Shown: positions 7,315 to 16,240, numbered from the stretch's first letter. The stretch is 64,000 bases of DNA from an uncultured Bacilli bacterium (GCA_934096805.1 CAKOMW010000001.1:434001-498000); one strand, 5' to 3'. The notes: generated by a model from the letters alone, not told the origin. A program made the numbers and translations.

Positions 7315-7550
7315 CATTGAGAAAAAGTGGTAAAAGTGGCAAAAATTCTCAATGGATGTTTTTTGGAAGATTATAGTGGTAAAAAACAATATAAAGCATT
7401 GGATGACTATTTTATAATTTTTATTTGATAAAAATAGTTTAGATTTATAGTTCTAATATCGCTTGTCGCAAGGCTTTTAAAGCCTATTTAGAGTAAGAAT
7501 TATGTTTCACCGGGCATAGTTCTTTTTTTATAAATTAATCGTTTTAAGGT
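7315..7550 (+). pseudogene. Collapsed tandem copy of the DUF4143 ATPase locus
   Basis: The first ~40 nt (7315-7354) match the leader of the intact ATPase gene (7591-7630). The stretch from about 7366 to 7550 matches its last ~25 codons and downstream terminator region (about 8840-9033), for example CATTGGATGAC and TAGTTTAGATTTATAG. The middle of the gene, over 1 kb, is missing. This is what a duplication followed by internal deletion would leave. Confidence 0.75.
7495..7530 (+). terminator. Intrinsic terminator, first copy
   Basis: AAGAATTATG / CATAGTTCTT stem (one G-T pair) around a TTTCACCGGG loop, followed by a T run. Copied at 8978-9012 after the intact ATPase gene. Confidence 0.7.
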
Positions 7551-7590
7551 GTTTGTTTATGAATATTTTATTGTTTGATGTATATACTAT

Positions 7591-7630
7591 CATTGATAAA
7601 AAGTGGTAAAAGTGGCAAAAATTCTCAATG
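7591..7630 (+). repeat. Leader inverted repeat of the ATPase gene (second copy)
   Basis: CATTGATAA...TTCTCAATG, one mismatch from the perfect 9-bp inverted repeat in the upstream copy (7315-7354: CATTGAGAA/TTCTCAATG). The centre reads AAGTGGTAAAAGTGGCAAAA in both. It may be an operator or an RNA hairpin. The function is unknown. Confidence 0.5.
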
Positions 7631-7689
7631 AATGCTTGAAATGTTTATTAAAAGGATTTATAATGAGATTGAAAAAAGTGGAGGTATAT

Positions 7690-8934
7690 ATGAAAGAGAT
7701 TAAAAGGGATGTTTATTTAAATAGATTAATAAACAGAAAAGATAATGGATTAATTAAAATAATTACAGGTATTAGAAGATGTGGAAAGTCTTATTTATTA
7801 GACCCATTATTTAAGAATTATTTAATTGAAAATGGAGTGAAAGATAATCATATTATTAAATTAGAGTTAGATAAAGAGGAGAATAAAAAATATCGTGATT
7901 CTCATGAATTAAATAAGTATATAAAATCTTTAATAAAGGATAAGGATATGTATTATATTTTGTTGGATGAGATACAAATGGTTGATGATTTTGAATCGGT
8001 ATTAAATGGTTTTTTATATGAACGTAATCTTGATGTTTATGTTACTGGTAGTAATTCAAAGTTTTTATCAACTGATATTATTACAGAGTTTAGAGGAAGA
8101 GGTGATGAGATAAAAGTATTTCCGTTATCTTTTTCGGAATATGTAGAGGCTTTTGATGGAGATAAATATGATGCATGGAATGAGTATGTTTTATATGGAG
8201 GTTTACCTTTGATTCTTTCTAAGAAGACTGATGAGGAAAAGTCGAATTATTTAAAGGATTTATTTGAACATACTTATATTAAGGATATTATTGAACGTAA
8301 TAACATACAAAGGGTAGATGTGATTGATTCAATTATTAATATGTTGGCGTCTTCTGTTGGTTCGCTTACTAATCCTAAGAAAATATATGATACATTTGTT
8401 AGTAATGGGGAAAAGGAAATTTCACCAAATACTATTAATTCTTATATAAAATATATAGAAGATTCATTTGTTGTGAATAAGTCTGATAGATATGATGTTA
8501 AAGGAAAGAAATATATACAAACACCACAAAAGTATTATTTTTCGGATGTTGGACTTCGAAATGCAAGGTTAAATTTTAGACAACAAGAGGAAAATCATAT
8601 AATGGAGAATATAATATATAATGAGTTAATAGTTAGAGGTTATAATGTTGATGTTGGTGTAGTTGAAATTAGGGATGAGGATAAGAATAGAAAGCAATTA
8701 GAAATAGATTTTGTGTGTAATTTAGGGAGTAAAAGATATTATGTACAATCGGCATTAAATTTAGATACAAGAGAAAAAACTATTCAAGAGGAAAGACCTC
8801 TTATGAATATTAATGATAACTTTAAAAAGATTATAGTCGTTAAAAATAATATGAAACATTGGATGACTGAGGAGGGAATACTGGTTGTTGGTATTTTAGA
8901 GTTTTTACTTGATAAGAATAGTTTAGATTTATAG
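7690..8934 (+). CDS. AAA_14/DUF4143 family ATP-binding protein
   Basis: 414 aa from ATG 7690, chosen because GGAGG (7680-7684) lies 5 nt upstream; earlier in-frame starts lack a site. An N-terminal P-loop ATPase: Walker A GIRRCGKS (residues ~26-33), Walker B YYILLDEIQ, and a VTGSNSKFLS sensor. A DUF4143-type C-terminal domain with a PDDEXK-like LEIDFV...YVQSA motif follows. These ATPases are common, often in multiple copies, in gut bacteria; roles are mostly unknown, with suggestions of nuclease or mobile-element association. The locus has its own leader repeat and terminator and a collapsed twin just upstream. Confidence 0.8.
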   Translation: MKEIKRDVYLNRLINRKDNGLIKIITGIRRCGKSYLLDPLFKNYLIENGVKDNHIIKLELDKEENKKYRDSHELNKYIKSLIKDKDMYYILLDEIQMVDDFESVLNGFLYERNLDVYVTGSNSKFLSTDIITEFRGRGDEIKVFPLSFSEYVEAFDGDKYDAWNEYVLYGGLPLILSKKTDEEKSNYLKDLFEHTYIKDIIERNNIQRVDVIDSIINMLASSVGSLTNPKKIYDTFVSNGEKEISPNTINSYIKYIEDSFVVNKSDRYDVKGKKYIQTPQKYYFSDVGLRNARLNFRQQEENHIMENIIYNELIVRGYNVDVGVVEIRDEDKNRKQLEIDFVCNLGSKRYYVQSALNLDTREKTIQEERPLMNINDNFKKIIVVKNNMKHWMTEEGILVVGILEFLLDKNSLDL

Positions 8935-9033
8935 TTTTATATCGCTTGTCGCAAGGCTTTTAAAGCCTATTTAGACTAAGAATTATGTTTCACCGGGCAT
9001 AGTTCTTTTTTTATAAATTAATCGTTTTAAGGT
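8911..9033 (+). repeat. 3' direct repeat of the ATPase locus
   Basis: From GATAAGAATAGTTTAG to TTAATCGTTTTAAGGT this is nearly identical to 7427-7550. It includes the AGGCTTTTAAAGCCT palindrome and the intrinsic terminator, and defines the right end of the duplicated unit. Confidence 0.8.
8978..9012 (+). terminator. Intrinsic terminator of the DUF4143 ATPase gene
   Basis: AAGAATTATG (8978-8987) pairs with CATAGTTCTT (8998-9007), followed by TTTTT. Confidence 0.75.
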
Positions 9034-9143
9034 TAAGTGAACAATTTTTGTTTTTTTATTAAAATTGTTCAGTTGATTGAATATATTTTTATTAGGATGT
9101 TTATAATGTATATTCTTTTATAAAAAGAAGTGAGGTGATTGTA

Positions 9144-9431
9144 ATGGGTAATATGACTAGTGCAATAAATATAAATGTTGATAAAAATCTTAAATAAGAG
9201 GCTACTAGTATTCTTAAAGGATTAGGTTTAAATATGAGTACTTTTATTAATATGACTTTAATTCAGGTGGTAAAGAGGAATGGAGTGCCTTTTGAGGTTT
9301 CTAATCCTGTGCCTAGTAGAGAGTTGTTGGATGCTTTAACGGAGGCAGATGAAATGATTGGTAATTTAAAAAAATATCCAAGATACAGCAATAGAGAAGA
9401 TTTAAAAAAGGCATTGTTATCTGATGATTAA
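9144..9431 (+). pseudogene. RelB/DinJ-family antitoxin with an early stop
   Basis: ATG 9144 follows GAGGTG (9132-9137). Read through one in-frame TAA at 9195-9197, it gives a ~94-residue RelB/DinJ-type antitoxin: MTSAININVDKNLK, then EATSILKGLGLNMSTFINM, the ribbon-helix-helix DNA-binding part, and a toxin-binding tail. Re-initiation at ATG 9234 could give a 65-aa C-terminal fragment lacking most of the ribbon-helix-helix, but no site supports it. It overlaps the toxin gene by 8 nt, as is normal in these operons. Confidence 0.7.
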
Positions 9432-9720
9432 TTATAAGTATGATGTAGTGTATTCTGCAAGATTTAAAAAATTATTAAAGAAGATAAGAAAACAGGGTAA
9501 AAATATTGATGAATTATTGGATGTTATTGATAAATTGGCAATAAGAGAAGAATTACCTCTAAAATATAAGAATCATAAGTTAATAGATAATAAGTTTTTT
9601 AAAAATTGTAATGAATGTCATATAAGGTCAGACTGGTTGTTGATATATAAGTATTAGGATAATGAGTTGATATTATTGTTTTTTATAACTGGTAGTTATA
9701 GTGATTTGTTTGATAAATAG
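9424..9720 (+). pseudogene. YafQ/RelE-family mRNA interferase toxin with a premature stop
   Basis: The ORF from ATG 9424 (YDVVYSARFKKLLKKIRKQG...CHIRSDWLLIYKY) stops at TAG 9655-9657. The same frame continues DNELILLFFITGSYSDLF and stops at 9718-9720. This is the usual YafQ ending, where the last strand and its His/Phe residues complete the ribosome-dependent RNase site. The truncated 77-aa product should lack that site. With the nonsense codon in the antitoxin, the module looks dead. Confidence 0.75.
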
Positions 9721-9733
9721 AATGTTTGTTTTG

Positions 9734-9762
9734 TTGACTTAGGTTGTTGTTTGTGATAGAAT
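9734..9762 (+). promoter_or_regulatory. Promoter of the thrS T-box operon
   Basis: TTGACT (9734-9739), 17 nt, TAGAAT (9757-9762), immediately before the T-box leader. Confidence 0.7.
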
Positions 9763-9768
9763 TATTTT

Positions 9769-9970
9769 TGTAAAGGCTTTGATATAGGACATGGTTTATA
9801 TCTTAAAATATATAGAGAGTTAGTGGTTGGTGGAAACTAATTGTTTGGGTATAGATTACTACCTTTTTAGCTGTTCTAGAAATAGATACCGTTTACTGCG
9901 TTAAAGTATTGAGTTATAAGGTAGGATGGTACCGCGTTTTGACGCTCCTTTATAGGGGTGTTTTTTTATT
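9769..9970 (+). promoter_or_regulatory. T-box riboswitch (Thr) upstream of thrS
   Basis: The leader has a stem-I region with the AGAGAGTTAGTGGTTGGTGG stretch. A candidate specifier ACT or ACC (both Thr) lies in GATTACTACC near 9859-9868. The T-box AGGATGGTACCGCG is at 9923-9936 and the terminator hairpin ACGCTCC/GGGGTGT plus a T run at 9942-9968. In this known class, uncharged tRNA-Thr pairs with the specifier and T-box bulge and favours the antiterminator, raising expression of the downstream genes, here the 172-aa ORF and thrS. Confidence 0.92.
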
Positions 9971-9993
9971 AAATTTTATTTTGGGGGAGTAGT

Positions 9994-10512
9994 ATGAAAA
10001 ATAATTATTTTAAATTTTGTGATGAGTATTCTTTATCTATGAGTGATTTTTTAGAGAGGTTTTATGGGTTTAGTCGTGATTGTTTTTGTAGCTTGACTCA
10101 TAGTGATTTGTCTAATTTATTGCCTGATGTTTCTAAGGCTTATTCTGTTTGTATGGAGGATATTCTTTTAGGAAATGTTATTGTAGTTAAGGATTGTAAG
10201 GGTTCTTTTGCTTTTTATAGTAATCCTTTATTGGTTGATGAGGATAATTTTGTGCTTAATAGTGATAATTCTTTGGTTTCTGTTTCTGAGGTTTTGTCTA
10301 ATGGTTCTGATTATTCTTATGTTTGTGATACTGATTTGGTTTATATGAGTAATAATGAGTTAGAGAATGCTCTTAATTATTTTAAGATGGTTAATAATCA
10401 TCGGATGGTGAGGCTTATTTGTGATGAGTTTAGGTTTCGTCCTAAAAAGGGTTGCAAAAAGAGGAAGCTTGAGATGCAAAGAAAAAAGGAAAGATTGGAG
10501 GAAGAGTTATGA
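9994..10512 (+). CDS. Uncharacterised protein co-transcribed with thrS
   Basis: 172 aa, ATG 9994 with GGGGGAG upstream. I do not recognise a family. It is soluble-looking: an acidic, Ser/Asn-rich body with several cysteines, then a strongly basic, helical tail (RPKKGCKKRKLEMQRKKERL). Its stop overlaps the thrS start (ATGA), so it is under the same threonine T-box and probably translated together with thrS. That suggests a link to threonylation or translation, but this is context only. Confidence 0.6.
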   Translation: MKNNYFKFCDEYSLSMSDFLERFYGFSRDCFCSLTHSDLSNLLPDVSKAYSVCMEDILLGNVIVVKDCKGSFAFYSNPLLVDEDNFVLNSDNSLVSVSEVLSNGSDYSYVCDTDLVYMSNNELENALNYFKMVNNHRMVRLICDEFRFRPKKGCKKRKLEMQRKKERLEEEL

Positions 10513-12248
10513 ATATTAAAGAGAATGAAGAACTTAGTTTATTGAATCATAGTTGTGCGCATTTACTTGCTCATGCTGTGAAACATTTGTATCCTGATGC
10601 AAAGTTTTTTGTGGGTCCGGTTATTTCGGATGGGTTTTATTATGATATTGATTTGGGTGATAGAACTCTTACTGTTGATGATTTAGGTCCTATTGAGAGG
10701 GAAATGAAGAAGATTTCTAAGTCTGATAAGCTTATTAAGAGAATTGAACTTAGTAGAGAGGAAGCTTTGGAGATGTTTCATGATGATTGTTATAAGATTG
10801 ATTTAATTGAAAGGATGGATGATTCTTCAGTTATTTCTGCTTATCAACAAGGGGATTTTATTGATTTATGTCGTGGTCCACATGTTAAGTCGACTAAGCT
10901 TGTTAAGTATTTTAAATTGCTTAAGGTAAGTGGTGCTTATTATAAAGGGGATTCTAATAATAAGATGTTACAAAGAATTTATGGTATTTGTTTTTCTAAT
11001 GAAGAGGATCTTAATAAGTATTTGATGTTTTTAGAAGAGGCTAAGAGGCGTGATCATAAGAAACTTGGTAAAGAGCTTGATTTGTTTATGATTAGCGAGT
11101 ATGGTCCTGGTTTTCCGTTTTTTCTTAATAATGGAATGATTTTAAGGAATACTTTGGAGAATTTTTGGTATGAGGAGCATGCTAAGGAAGGGTATCAATT
11201 TATAAAGACTCCGGTTATGCTTAATAAAGATTTATGGGAGTTGTCTGGGCATTGGTTTAATTATAGGGAGAATATGTATACTTCGGTTATTGATGAAAAA
11301 ACTTTTGCAATTAAGCCTATGAATTGTCCTGGTGGTATGCTTGTTTATAAGAATAGTTTACATTCTTATAAGGATTTGCCTCTTAGGGTTGGTGAGCTTG
11401 GTCTTGTTCATCGTCATGAAGCTAGTGGTGCTCTTAATGGATTGTTTAGGGTTAGGGCTTTTACTCAGGATGATGCTCATATATTTATGAGGTTTGATCA
11501 GATTGAAGAGGAAGTAATTAGGCTTATTAATTTTATTGATAGGATTTATAAGATTTTTGGTCTTACTTATGATATAGAGTTATCAACAAGGCCTGTTGAT
11601 AAGTATATTGGTAGCATTGAGATTTGGAATGAGTCTGAGAATGCTCTTAGGGCTGCTTGTGAAAAGTCAGGACATAGTTGTAAGGTTAATCCTGGTGATG
11701 GTGCTTTTTATGGGCCTAAGCTTGATTTTCATATAAAGGATTCTCTTGGTAGAGTATGGCAATGTGGTACAATTCAACTTGATATGAATTTACCTGAAAG
11801 GTTTGATTTGACTTATGTAGATAGTGATGGCTCTAAGAAGAGACCGGTTATGTTACATAGGGTAATTTATGGTTCTGTTGAGAGATTTATTGGTATTTTG
11901 ATTGAGCATTTTGCTGGTGCTTTTCCACTTTGGCTTGCTCCGGTTCAAGTAAAGGTTATTCCTGTTAATAATGAGTATCATTTGGATTATGCTAAGGAAG
12001 TTTATGAACTTCTTTCTAGTAATGGTATTAGGTGTGAGATTGATTCTAGGGATGAAAAGTTGTCTTATAGAATGAGGGAAGCTCAGACTAAAAAGGTGCC
12101 TATTACATTGATACTTGGTGATAAGGAAAGGGATAATAATTCTATTAGTTATAGAAGGTTTGGAAAGACTGATACTTTGACTTTTGATAAGGATGAGTTT
12201 TTGAGTTTGATTAAGAATGAGATTGATTCTAAGGAGATAAATCATTAG
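10509..12248 (+). CDS. thrS: Threonyl-tRNA synthetase lacking the TGS domain
   Basis: 579 aa against ~640 usual. It charges tRNA-Thr with threonine and hydrolyses Ser-tRNA-Thr. The N-terminal ~60-aa TGS domain is absent: the protein starts almost at the editing domain (HSCAHLLAHAVKH, the HxxxH site). The catalytic core follows, with the zinc-binding NCPGGM segment, motif 2 HRHEASGAL...RAFTQDDAH and motif 3 GSVERFIG, then the C-terminal anticodon-binding domain (PVQVKVIPV). The missing TGS is seen in some small genomes. Coupled to the upstream ORF by ATGA and controlled by the T-box. Confidence 0.95.
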   Translation: MNIKENEELSLLNHSCAHLLAHAVKHLYPDAKFFVGPVISDGFYYDIDLGDRTLTVDDLGPIEREMKKISKSDKLIKRIELSREEALEMFHDDCYKIDLIERMDDSSVISAYQQGDFIDLCRGPHVKSTKLVKYFKLLKVSGAYYKGDSNNKMLQRIYGICFSNEEDLNKYLMFLEEAKRRDHKKLGKELDLFMISEYGPGFPFFLNNGMILRNTLENFWYEEHAKEGYQFIKTPVMLNKDLWELSGHWFNYRENMYTSVIDEKTFAIKPMNCPGGMLVYKNSLHSYKDLPLRVGELGLVHRHEASGALNGLFRVRAFTQDDAHIFMRFDQIEEEVIRLINFIDRIYKIFGLTYDIELSTRPVDKYIGSIEIWNESENALRAACEKSGHSCKVNPGDGAFYGPKLDFHIKDSLGRVWQCGTIQLDMNLPERFDLTYVDSDGSKKRPVMLHRVIYGSVERFIGILIEHFAGAFPLWLAPVQVKVIPVNNEYHLDYAKEVYELLSSNGIRCEIDSRDEKLSYRMREAQTKKVPITLILGDKERDNNSISYRRFGKTDTLTFDKDEFLSLIKNEIDSKEINH

Positions 12249-12326
12249 TTTGATTTGTCTTTTTTTTATTAAAAATATTGTTTTATATAGAATTTAAGAA
12301 ACTTATACTATTTATGTAAAATAAAA

Positions 12327-12352
12327 GTAGTTTTATTTTTACTACCTTTATT
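12327..12352. terminator. Weak hairpin between convergent thrS and feoB
   Basis: GTAGT-TTTATTTTT-ACTAC followed by a T-rich run. It lies between two convergent genes and could serve thrS. Short stem, so low confidence. Confidence 0.35.
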
Positions 12353-14182
12353 TTATATAAATAGTTTTATAATATTAGAAAATAATAAACATATGATTAT
12401 ACCTATTATAGTTGGAATCAGTATTGATAGGATGGTCCATTTTAAGCTTTTTGTTTCTTTTTTTATGGTTAGAATAGTGGTTGCACATGGGAAGTGAAAT
12501 ATTGTTATTAAGATGAAACTTAAGGCTGTTGTTAGGGTCCAGTTGTTATTTATTAATAGGTTTCTTAGTTCTTGTAAAGAGTTGTATCCTGTAATGTTGT
12601 TTTTAGCAAGGTATGTCATAATGATGATTGGTATTACTATTTCATTTGCTGGTAGTCCTAGGATTAGGGCTAGGATTATTACTCCGTCTAAACCTAATAA
12701 TTGTCCAAATGGGTCTAGAGTGTTTGATATGCTTAGAAGAAGGCTTGTTCCTTGAATATTGGTATTTGATAGAATCCATATTATTAAGCCTGCTGGTATG
12801 GAGACATAAATGGCTCTTGCTAGAACGAATATTATTTTATCTTTTATGGAGTTTATAATTGTTTTTATTATTTGTGGTTTTCTATATGGTGGTAGTTCTA
12901 AGGTGAATGTTGATTTTTTGGTTTTTAAGATTGTTTTTGATAGAATTTTTGATACAAGGAATGTTATTAGGATTGATAGTAGAATGAATCCAAGTAGAAT
13001 TAATGCTGATAGTGTGGTGTTTATTAGTTTATTTTTAATATTTATGGTAATAAAGATTGATATCATAGCTATTATGGTCGGAAATCTTCCATTGCATGGA
13101 CTGAAACAGTTGGTAATCATTGCTATTAGTTTTTCTTTTTTGTCTTTTATTATTCGACATCCGATTACACCACAGGCATTGCAACCATATCCCATGCACA
13201 TAGTTAGAGCTTGTTTTCCTTGAGTGCCACATTTTTTGAATGTTTTGTCGAGATTAAAGGCTATTCTTGGTAGGTATCCTGAGTCTTCAAGTAGTGAGAA
13301 TAATGGAAAGAAAATGGCCATTGGTGGTAACATTACGGATATTACCCAAAAGACTGTTTTTAGAATACCGTTTATGATTATGTCGATTATAGTTTTGTTT
13401 ATATTCAGAATATTTAGGGTGTTTTCTATTATATTTAGTAATTTAAATAAAATATAGTTTAAGTGATCTGATATATAGTTTGCTCCGATTATGGTTATCC
13501 AAAGGATTATTCCGAGGGTTAAAAGCATTATTAGAATACCGTATTTTTTTGATGTTACAATTTTATCTATTTTTAGTGTTTTTTTGTTATATGTTTCTTC
13601 TTTTACGGTTTGTTTATATATGTTGTTTGCTTCTTTGTCAATATTTTTTATATCATTTCTTTTGTGGTTCGGTTTAAAGTTTTCTATTTCTTCAAGAAGG
13701 TCTCGTATTCCTATTTTTTTTCTGGCACTTATTTTTATTACTGGTACTTTTAGGAGTTCTTGTAATTTTTTATAGTTTATGATGATGTTGTTTTTCTTTG
13801 CTTCATCGATTAGATTTACGCATATTATTATATTGTCTATTTTGGAGATAGTACTTAGAACTAGAGTGAGGTTTCTTTCAATGGCAGTTGCATCTATTAT
13901 GATTATGGTTATGTCTATTTTGTTGTTTTGGAGATAGTTTGCTGTTACTTTTTCTTCTTCTAGGTATCCTTCTAATGAATAGGTTCCGGGCAGATCGATT
14001 ATTTCATATTTTTTTTGTTTGTAGGTGAATGTTCCTTTAGCGTGTTCTACTGTTTTACCAGGCCAATTTCCTGTTTTTTGCTTTAGTCCTGTTAATTCGT
14101 TGAAAAGGGTAGATTTTCCGACATTTGGATTTCCTAGAAGGGCCAAGTTTTTTGTTATTTTTATTTTGTTATGTTTTTTCAT
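12353..14182 (-). CDS. feoB: Ferrous iron transporter FeoB
   Basis: 609 aa, on the short side for the family. FeoB imports Fe2+ across the cytoplasmic membrane. The N-terminal G domain has G1 GNPNVGKSTLFNELTG, Switch I KTGNWPGKTVE, G3 DLPGTYSL and a VNLIDEAKK G4-like motif. From residue ~215 come multiple membrane segments with the gate motif GYGCNACGV. It starts inside the end of feoA (14-nt overlap), indicating an operon. Codons are A/C-rich because the gene lies on the lagging strand. Confidence 0.93.
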   Translation of the reverse strand: MKKHNKIKITKNLALLGNPNVGKSTLFNELTGLKQKTGNWPGKTVEHAKGTFTYKQKKYEIIDLPGTYSLEGYLEEEKVTANYLQNNKIDITIIIIDATAIERNLTLVLSTISKIDNIIICVNLIDEAKKNNIIINYKKLQELLKVPVIKISARKKIGIRDLLEEIENFKPNHKRNDIKNIDKEANNIYKQTVKEETYNKKTLKIDKIVTSKKYGILIMLLTLGIILWITIIGANYISDHLNYILFKLLNIIENTLNILNINKTIIDIIINGILKTVFWVISVMLPPMAIFFPLFSLLEDSGYLPRIAFNLDKTFKKCGTQGKQALTMCMGYGCNACGVIGCRIIKDKKEKLIAMITNCFSPCNGRFPTIIAMISIFITINIKNKLINTTLSALILLGFILLSILITFLVSKILSKTILKTKKSTFTLELPPYRKPQIIKTIINSIKDKIIFVLARAIYVSIPAGLIIWILSNTNIQGTSLLLSISNTLDPFGQLLGLDGVIILALILGLPANEIVIPIIIMTYLAKNNITGYNSLQELRNLLINNNWTLTTALSFILITIFHFPCATTILTIKKETKSLKWTILSILIPTIIGIIICLLFSNIIKLFI

Positions 14183-14420
14183 TTTGTTCCTCCCTTATGA
14201 CGATTATGTTTTTTGCATCTTTGTTTCTTATGGCAATGATGGTGTTTTTTATTAGATATGCTTTAGGGTCTTTACCAATTGAGGGATAAAGGTATGTTAT
14301 TTTATTGCCTTTTATAAAACCTAAGTTTTCTAGATGATGTTTATTATTTTCTTTTATATTATTACTATCGATTGTAACCCTTTCACCTGGGTTTATTTGT
14401 GTTAAACGTATTTTTTTCAT
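14169..14420 (-). CDS. feoA: FeoA-type SH3-like protein of ferrous iron transport
   Basis: 83 aa, a typical FeoA size. A small cytosolic beta-barrel with the LENLGFIKGNKI and ALRN-like IAIRNKDAKNI motifs. FeoA proteins assist FeoB. Start at 14420 with AGGGAGT upstream on the minus strand. Overlaps feoB by 14 nt. Confidence 0.88.
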   Translation of the reverse strand: MKKIRLTQINPGERVTIDSNNIKENNKHHLENLGFIKGNKITYLYPSIGKDPKAYLIKNTIIAIRNKDAKNIIVIREEQNEKT

Positions 14421-14467
14421 AATTACTCCCTAATATAATATATGTTATTTAATGATATATGTAATTG

Positions 14468-14496
14468 TTGTAATATGAAAAAAAATGTAATAAAAT
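14468..14496 (+). promoter_or_regulatory. Promoter of dut
   Basis: TTGTAA (14468-14473), 17 nt, TAAAAT (14491-14496), about 20 nt before ATG 14515. Divergent from feoA. Confidence 0.45.
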
Positions 14497-14514
14497 AGTA
14501 GTGGTGATGATTGT

Positions 14515-14952
14515 ATGAATGTAAATATTAAAATATTAAATGAAAATGCTAAGGTGCCTACTTATGGAAGTTTATGTTCTGCTGGTGCTGATCTTTATGC
14601 TTGTTTGGATTCAGAGGTTTTTGTTTTACCTCATGAAACGGTTATGATTCCTACTGGTATTTCTATGGAGATACCTGATGGTTATGTAGGTCTTGTTTAT
14701 GCTCGAAGTGGTCTTGCTTTAAAAATGGGGCTTGCTCCGGCGAATAAGGTTGGGGTTATTGATTCTGATTATCGTGGAGAAATTATGGTGGCTCTTTATA
14801 ATCACTCTGATTTAGAAAGAAAGATTTTACCAGGTGAGAGGATTGCTCAAATTGTTATTGCTCCTTATGTAAGGGCTAACTTTTCTGTTGTTTCTGTTCT
14901 TAGTGATACAGAAAGGGGTAATGGTGGTTTTGGTTCAACTGGAATGAAATGA
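14515..14952 (+). CDS. dut: dUTP diphosphatase
   Basis: 145 aa, a full-length trimeric dUTPase. It hydrolyses dUTP to dUMP and PPi, keeping uracil out of DNA and feeding dTMP synthesis. Conserved motifs: 1 SAGADLYA, 2 ARSGLALK, 3 GVIDSDYRGEI, 4 GERIAQIVI, and the C-terminal motif 5 GNGGFGSTG. Preceded by GGTGATG-type spacing from its own promoter, and not evidently co-transcribed with the next gene, which has its own promoter-like sequence. Confidence 0.95.
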   Translation: MNVNIKILNENAKVPTYGSLCSAGADLYACLDSEVFVLPHETVMIPTGISMEIPDGYVGLVYARSGLALKMGLAPANKVGVIDSDYRGEIMVALYNHSDLERKILPGERIAQIVIAPYVRANFSVVSVLSDTERGNGGFGSTGMK

Positions 14953-15037
14953 GTTTATATGTCTTGTTTATTTTGTTTTGCAAATTGATAAAAATATGAT
15001 AAAATAATGGTATAAAATAAAAGAGGAGTTGTTTTGT

Positions 15038-16240
15038 ATGGAAAATGAAGTTTTGAAGACAGGTAAGAAAAATAAGTTATTGATGGGGATTTTGATAGTG
15101 ATTGGTTTTTTATTGGTGCTTTTGGTTGGTTGTTATTTTTATGTTAGTAATAATCCGTTTCTTGTTGTAAAGTATAATGTTAATAAATTCACTAATGATA
15201 TAATTGATGAAATTGAAGAGCATGGTAATGTAAAAAAGGCATCTGGTAATGTAACATTTGATTATAATATTGAGACGAATGATCCGTCTTTGAAGGATAT
15301 TGTTGATGTTTTTAATGGGATAAAGTTTAATTATAATTATAAGTTGGATGTTGATAGTAAATTGTTACAGACTGAAGTTGGTACGACTTATAATAATGAG
15401 AAATTAATAGATGCTAATTTTTATGCTCAAGATAAAGGTGTTTTTATGCAATTACCTGGAGTTTTTGATAAGTATATAAAAGTTGATGTTTCTAATGATT
15501 ATGATGAAATGTTTAATATGAATAAAAATGTAGAGGAAAGTAAGATTATTGTACGAAGTGTTAATAAAGCTTTTCTTAGTTCTTTGAATAAAGATTATTT
15601 AGTTTCTTCTGATGATAAAATTATGATTGATAGTAAGGATATAAAGGTTTCTAAGATTACAATGGAGTTAGATAGTAAGAAACTTACTACTATGTCTAAG
15701 GATTTTTTGAATTATTTGTATAATGATCAAGATTTTATAAAAGCATTTAATGCTTTGTCAGATAGTAATGATGCGAAGAATAAACTTAAGGATGCAATTG
15801 ATGATGTTTATTATAATGATAAAGATAGTGTTGTGTTATCAATATATTGTAAGGGTTTATTAAAAGAGATTGTTAAGTATGATGTTTCTTTAAAGTCTAA
15901 TGGAGAAAGTTATAATGTTTCTGTTTTAAAGAATAAGGATGTTTATGATTTTCAAATTAAACAGGTTAATGATTTAGTAGCAGAGGGTAGTGTAGTTTCT
16001 GATTTTAATAATAATGATGGAAAGATTTCAATAAATGCTTTGGTTAAGGATTTTGGAAAAGTTAAGTTTAATGTAATAATTAAAAAAGATAAAAATGTTG
16101 TTGTTGAAAAGAAAAATGTAAAGAATTATGTAAATTATGATGATTTAACTGAAAGACAATCTGATGAAATATTAACTAAGTTGTTAAAGAATAAAGGTTT
16201 TTATAAATTGTTTACTGTTTTTGGAGCATTAAATTTGTAA
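15038..16240 (+). CDS. Membrane-anchored extracellular protein, unknown function
   Basis: 400 aa from ATG 15038 with GAGGAG (15023-15028); the TTG nine bases earlier overlaps that site. A short cytosolic N-terminus is followed by one membrane segment (LLMGILIVIGFLLVLLVG, residues ~15-35). A ~360-aa Lys/Asp/Asn-rich extracellular part follows, with alternating beta pattern and no motif I recognise. The architecture resembles lipoprotein-like or DUF6583-like surface proteins of low-GC bacteria; I cannot assign one. Promoter-like TTGCAA (14978-14983) / TAAAAT (15000-15005). Monocistronic: a strong terminator follows. Confidence 0.7.
   Translation: MENEVLKTGKKNKLLMGILIVIGFLLVLLVGCYFYVSNNPFLVVKYNVNKFTNDIIDEIEEHGNVKKASGNVTFDYNIETNDPSLKDIVDVFNGIKFNYNYKLDVDSKLLQTEVGTTYNNEKLIDANFYAQDKGVFMQLPGVFDKYIKVDVSNDYDEMFNMNKNVEESKIIVRSVNKAFLSSLNKDYLVSSDDKIMIDSKDIKVSKITMELDSKKLTTMSKDFLNYLYNDQDFIKAFNALSDSNDAKNKLKDAIDDVYYNDKDSVVLSIYCKGLLKEIVKYDVSLKSNGESYNVSVLKNKDVYDFQIKQVNDLVAEGSVVSDFNNNDGKISINALVKDFGKVKFNVIIKKDKNVVVEKKNVKNYVNYDDLTERQSDEILTKLLKNKGFYKLFTVFGALNL

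Noticed and set aside
9195..9197. Possible stop-codon recoding (readthrough of TAA/TAG in the TA genes)
   Set aside because: TAA, TAG and TGA all end clear genes here (for example feoB, ppaC, leuS), and Trp uses TGG. Simple nonsense mutations are more likely.
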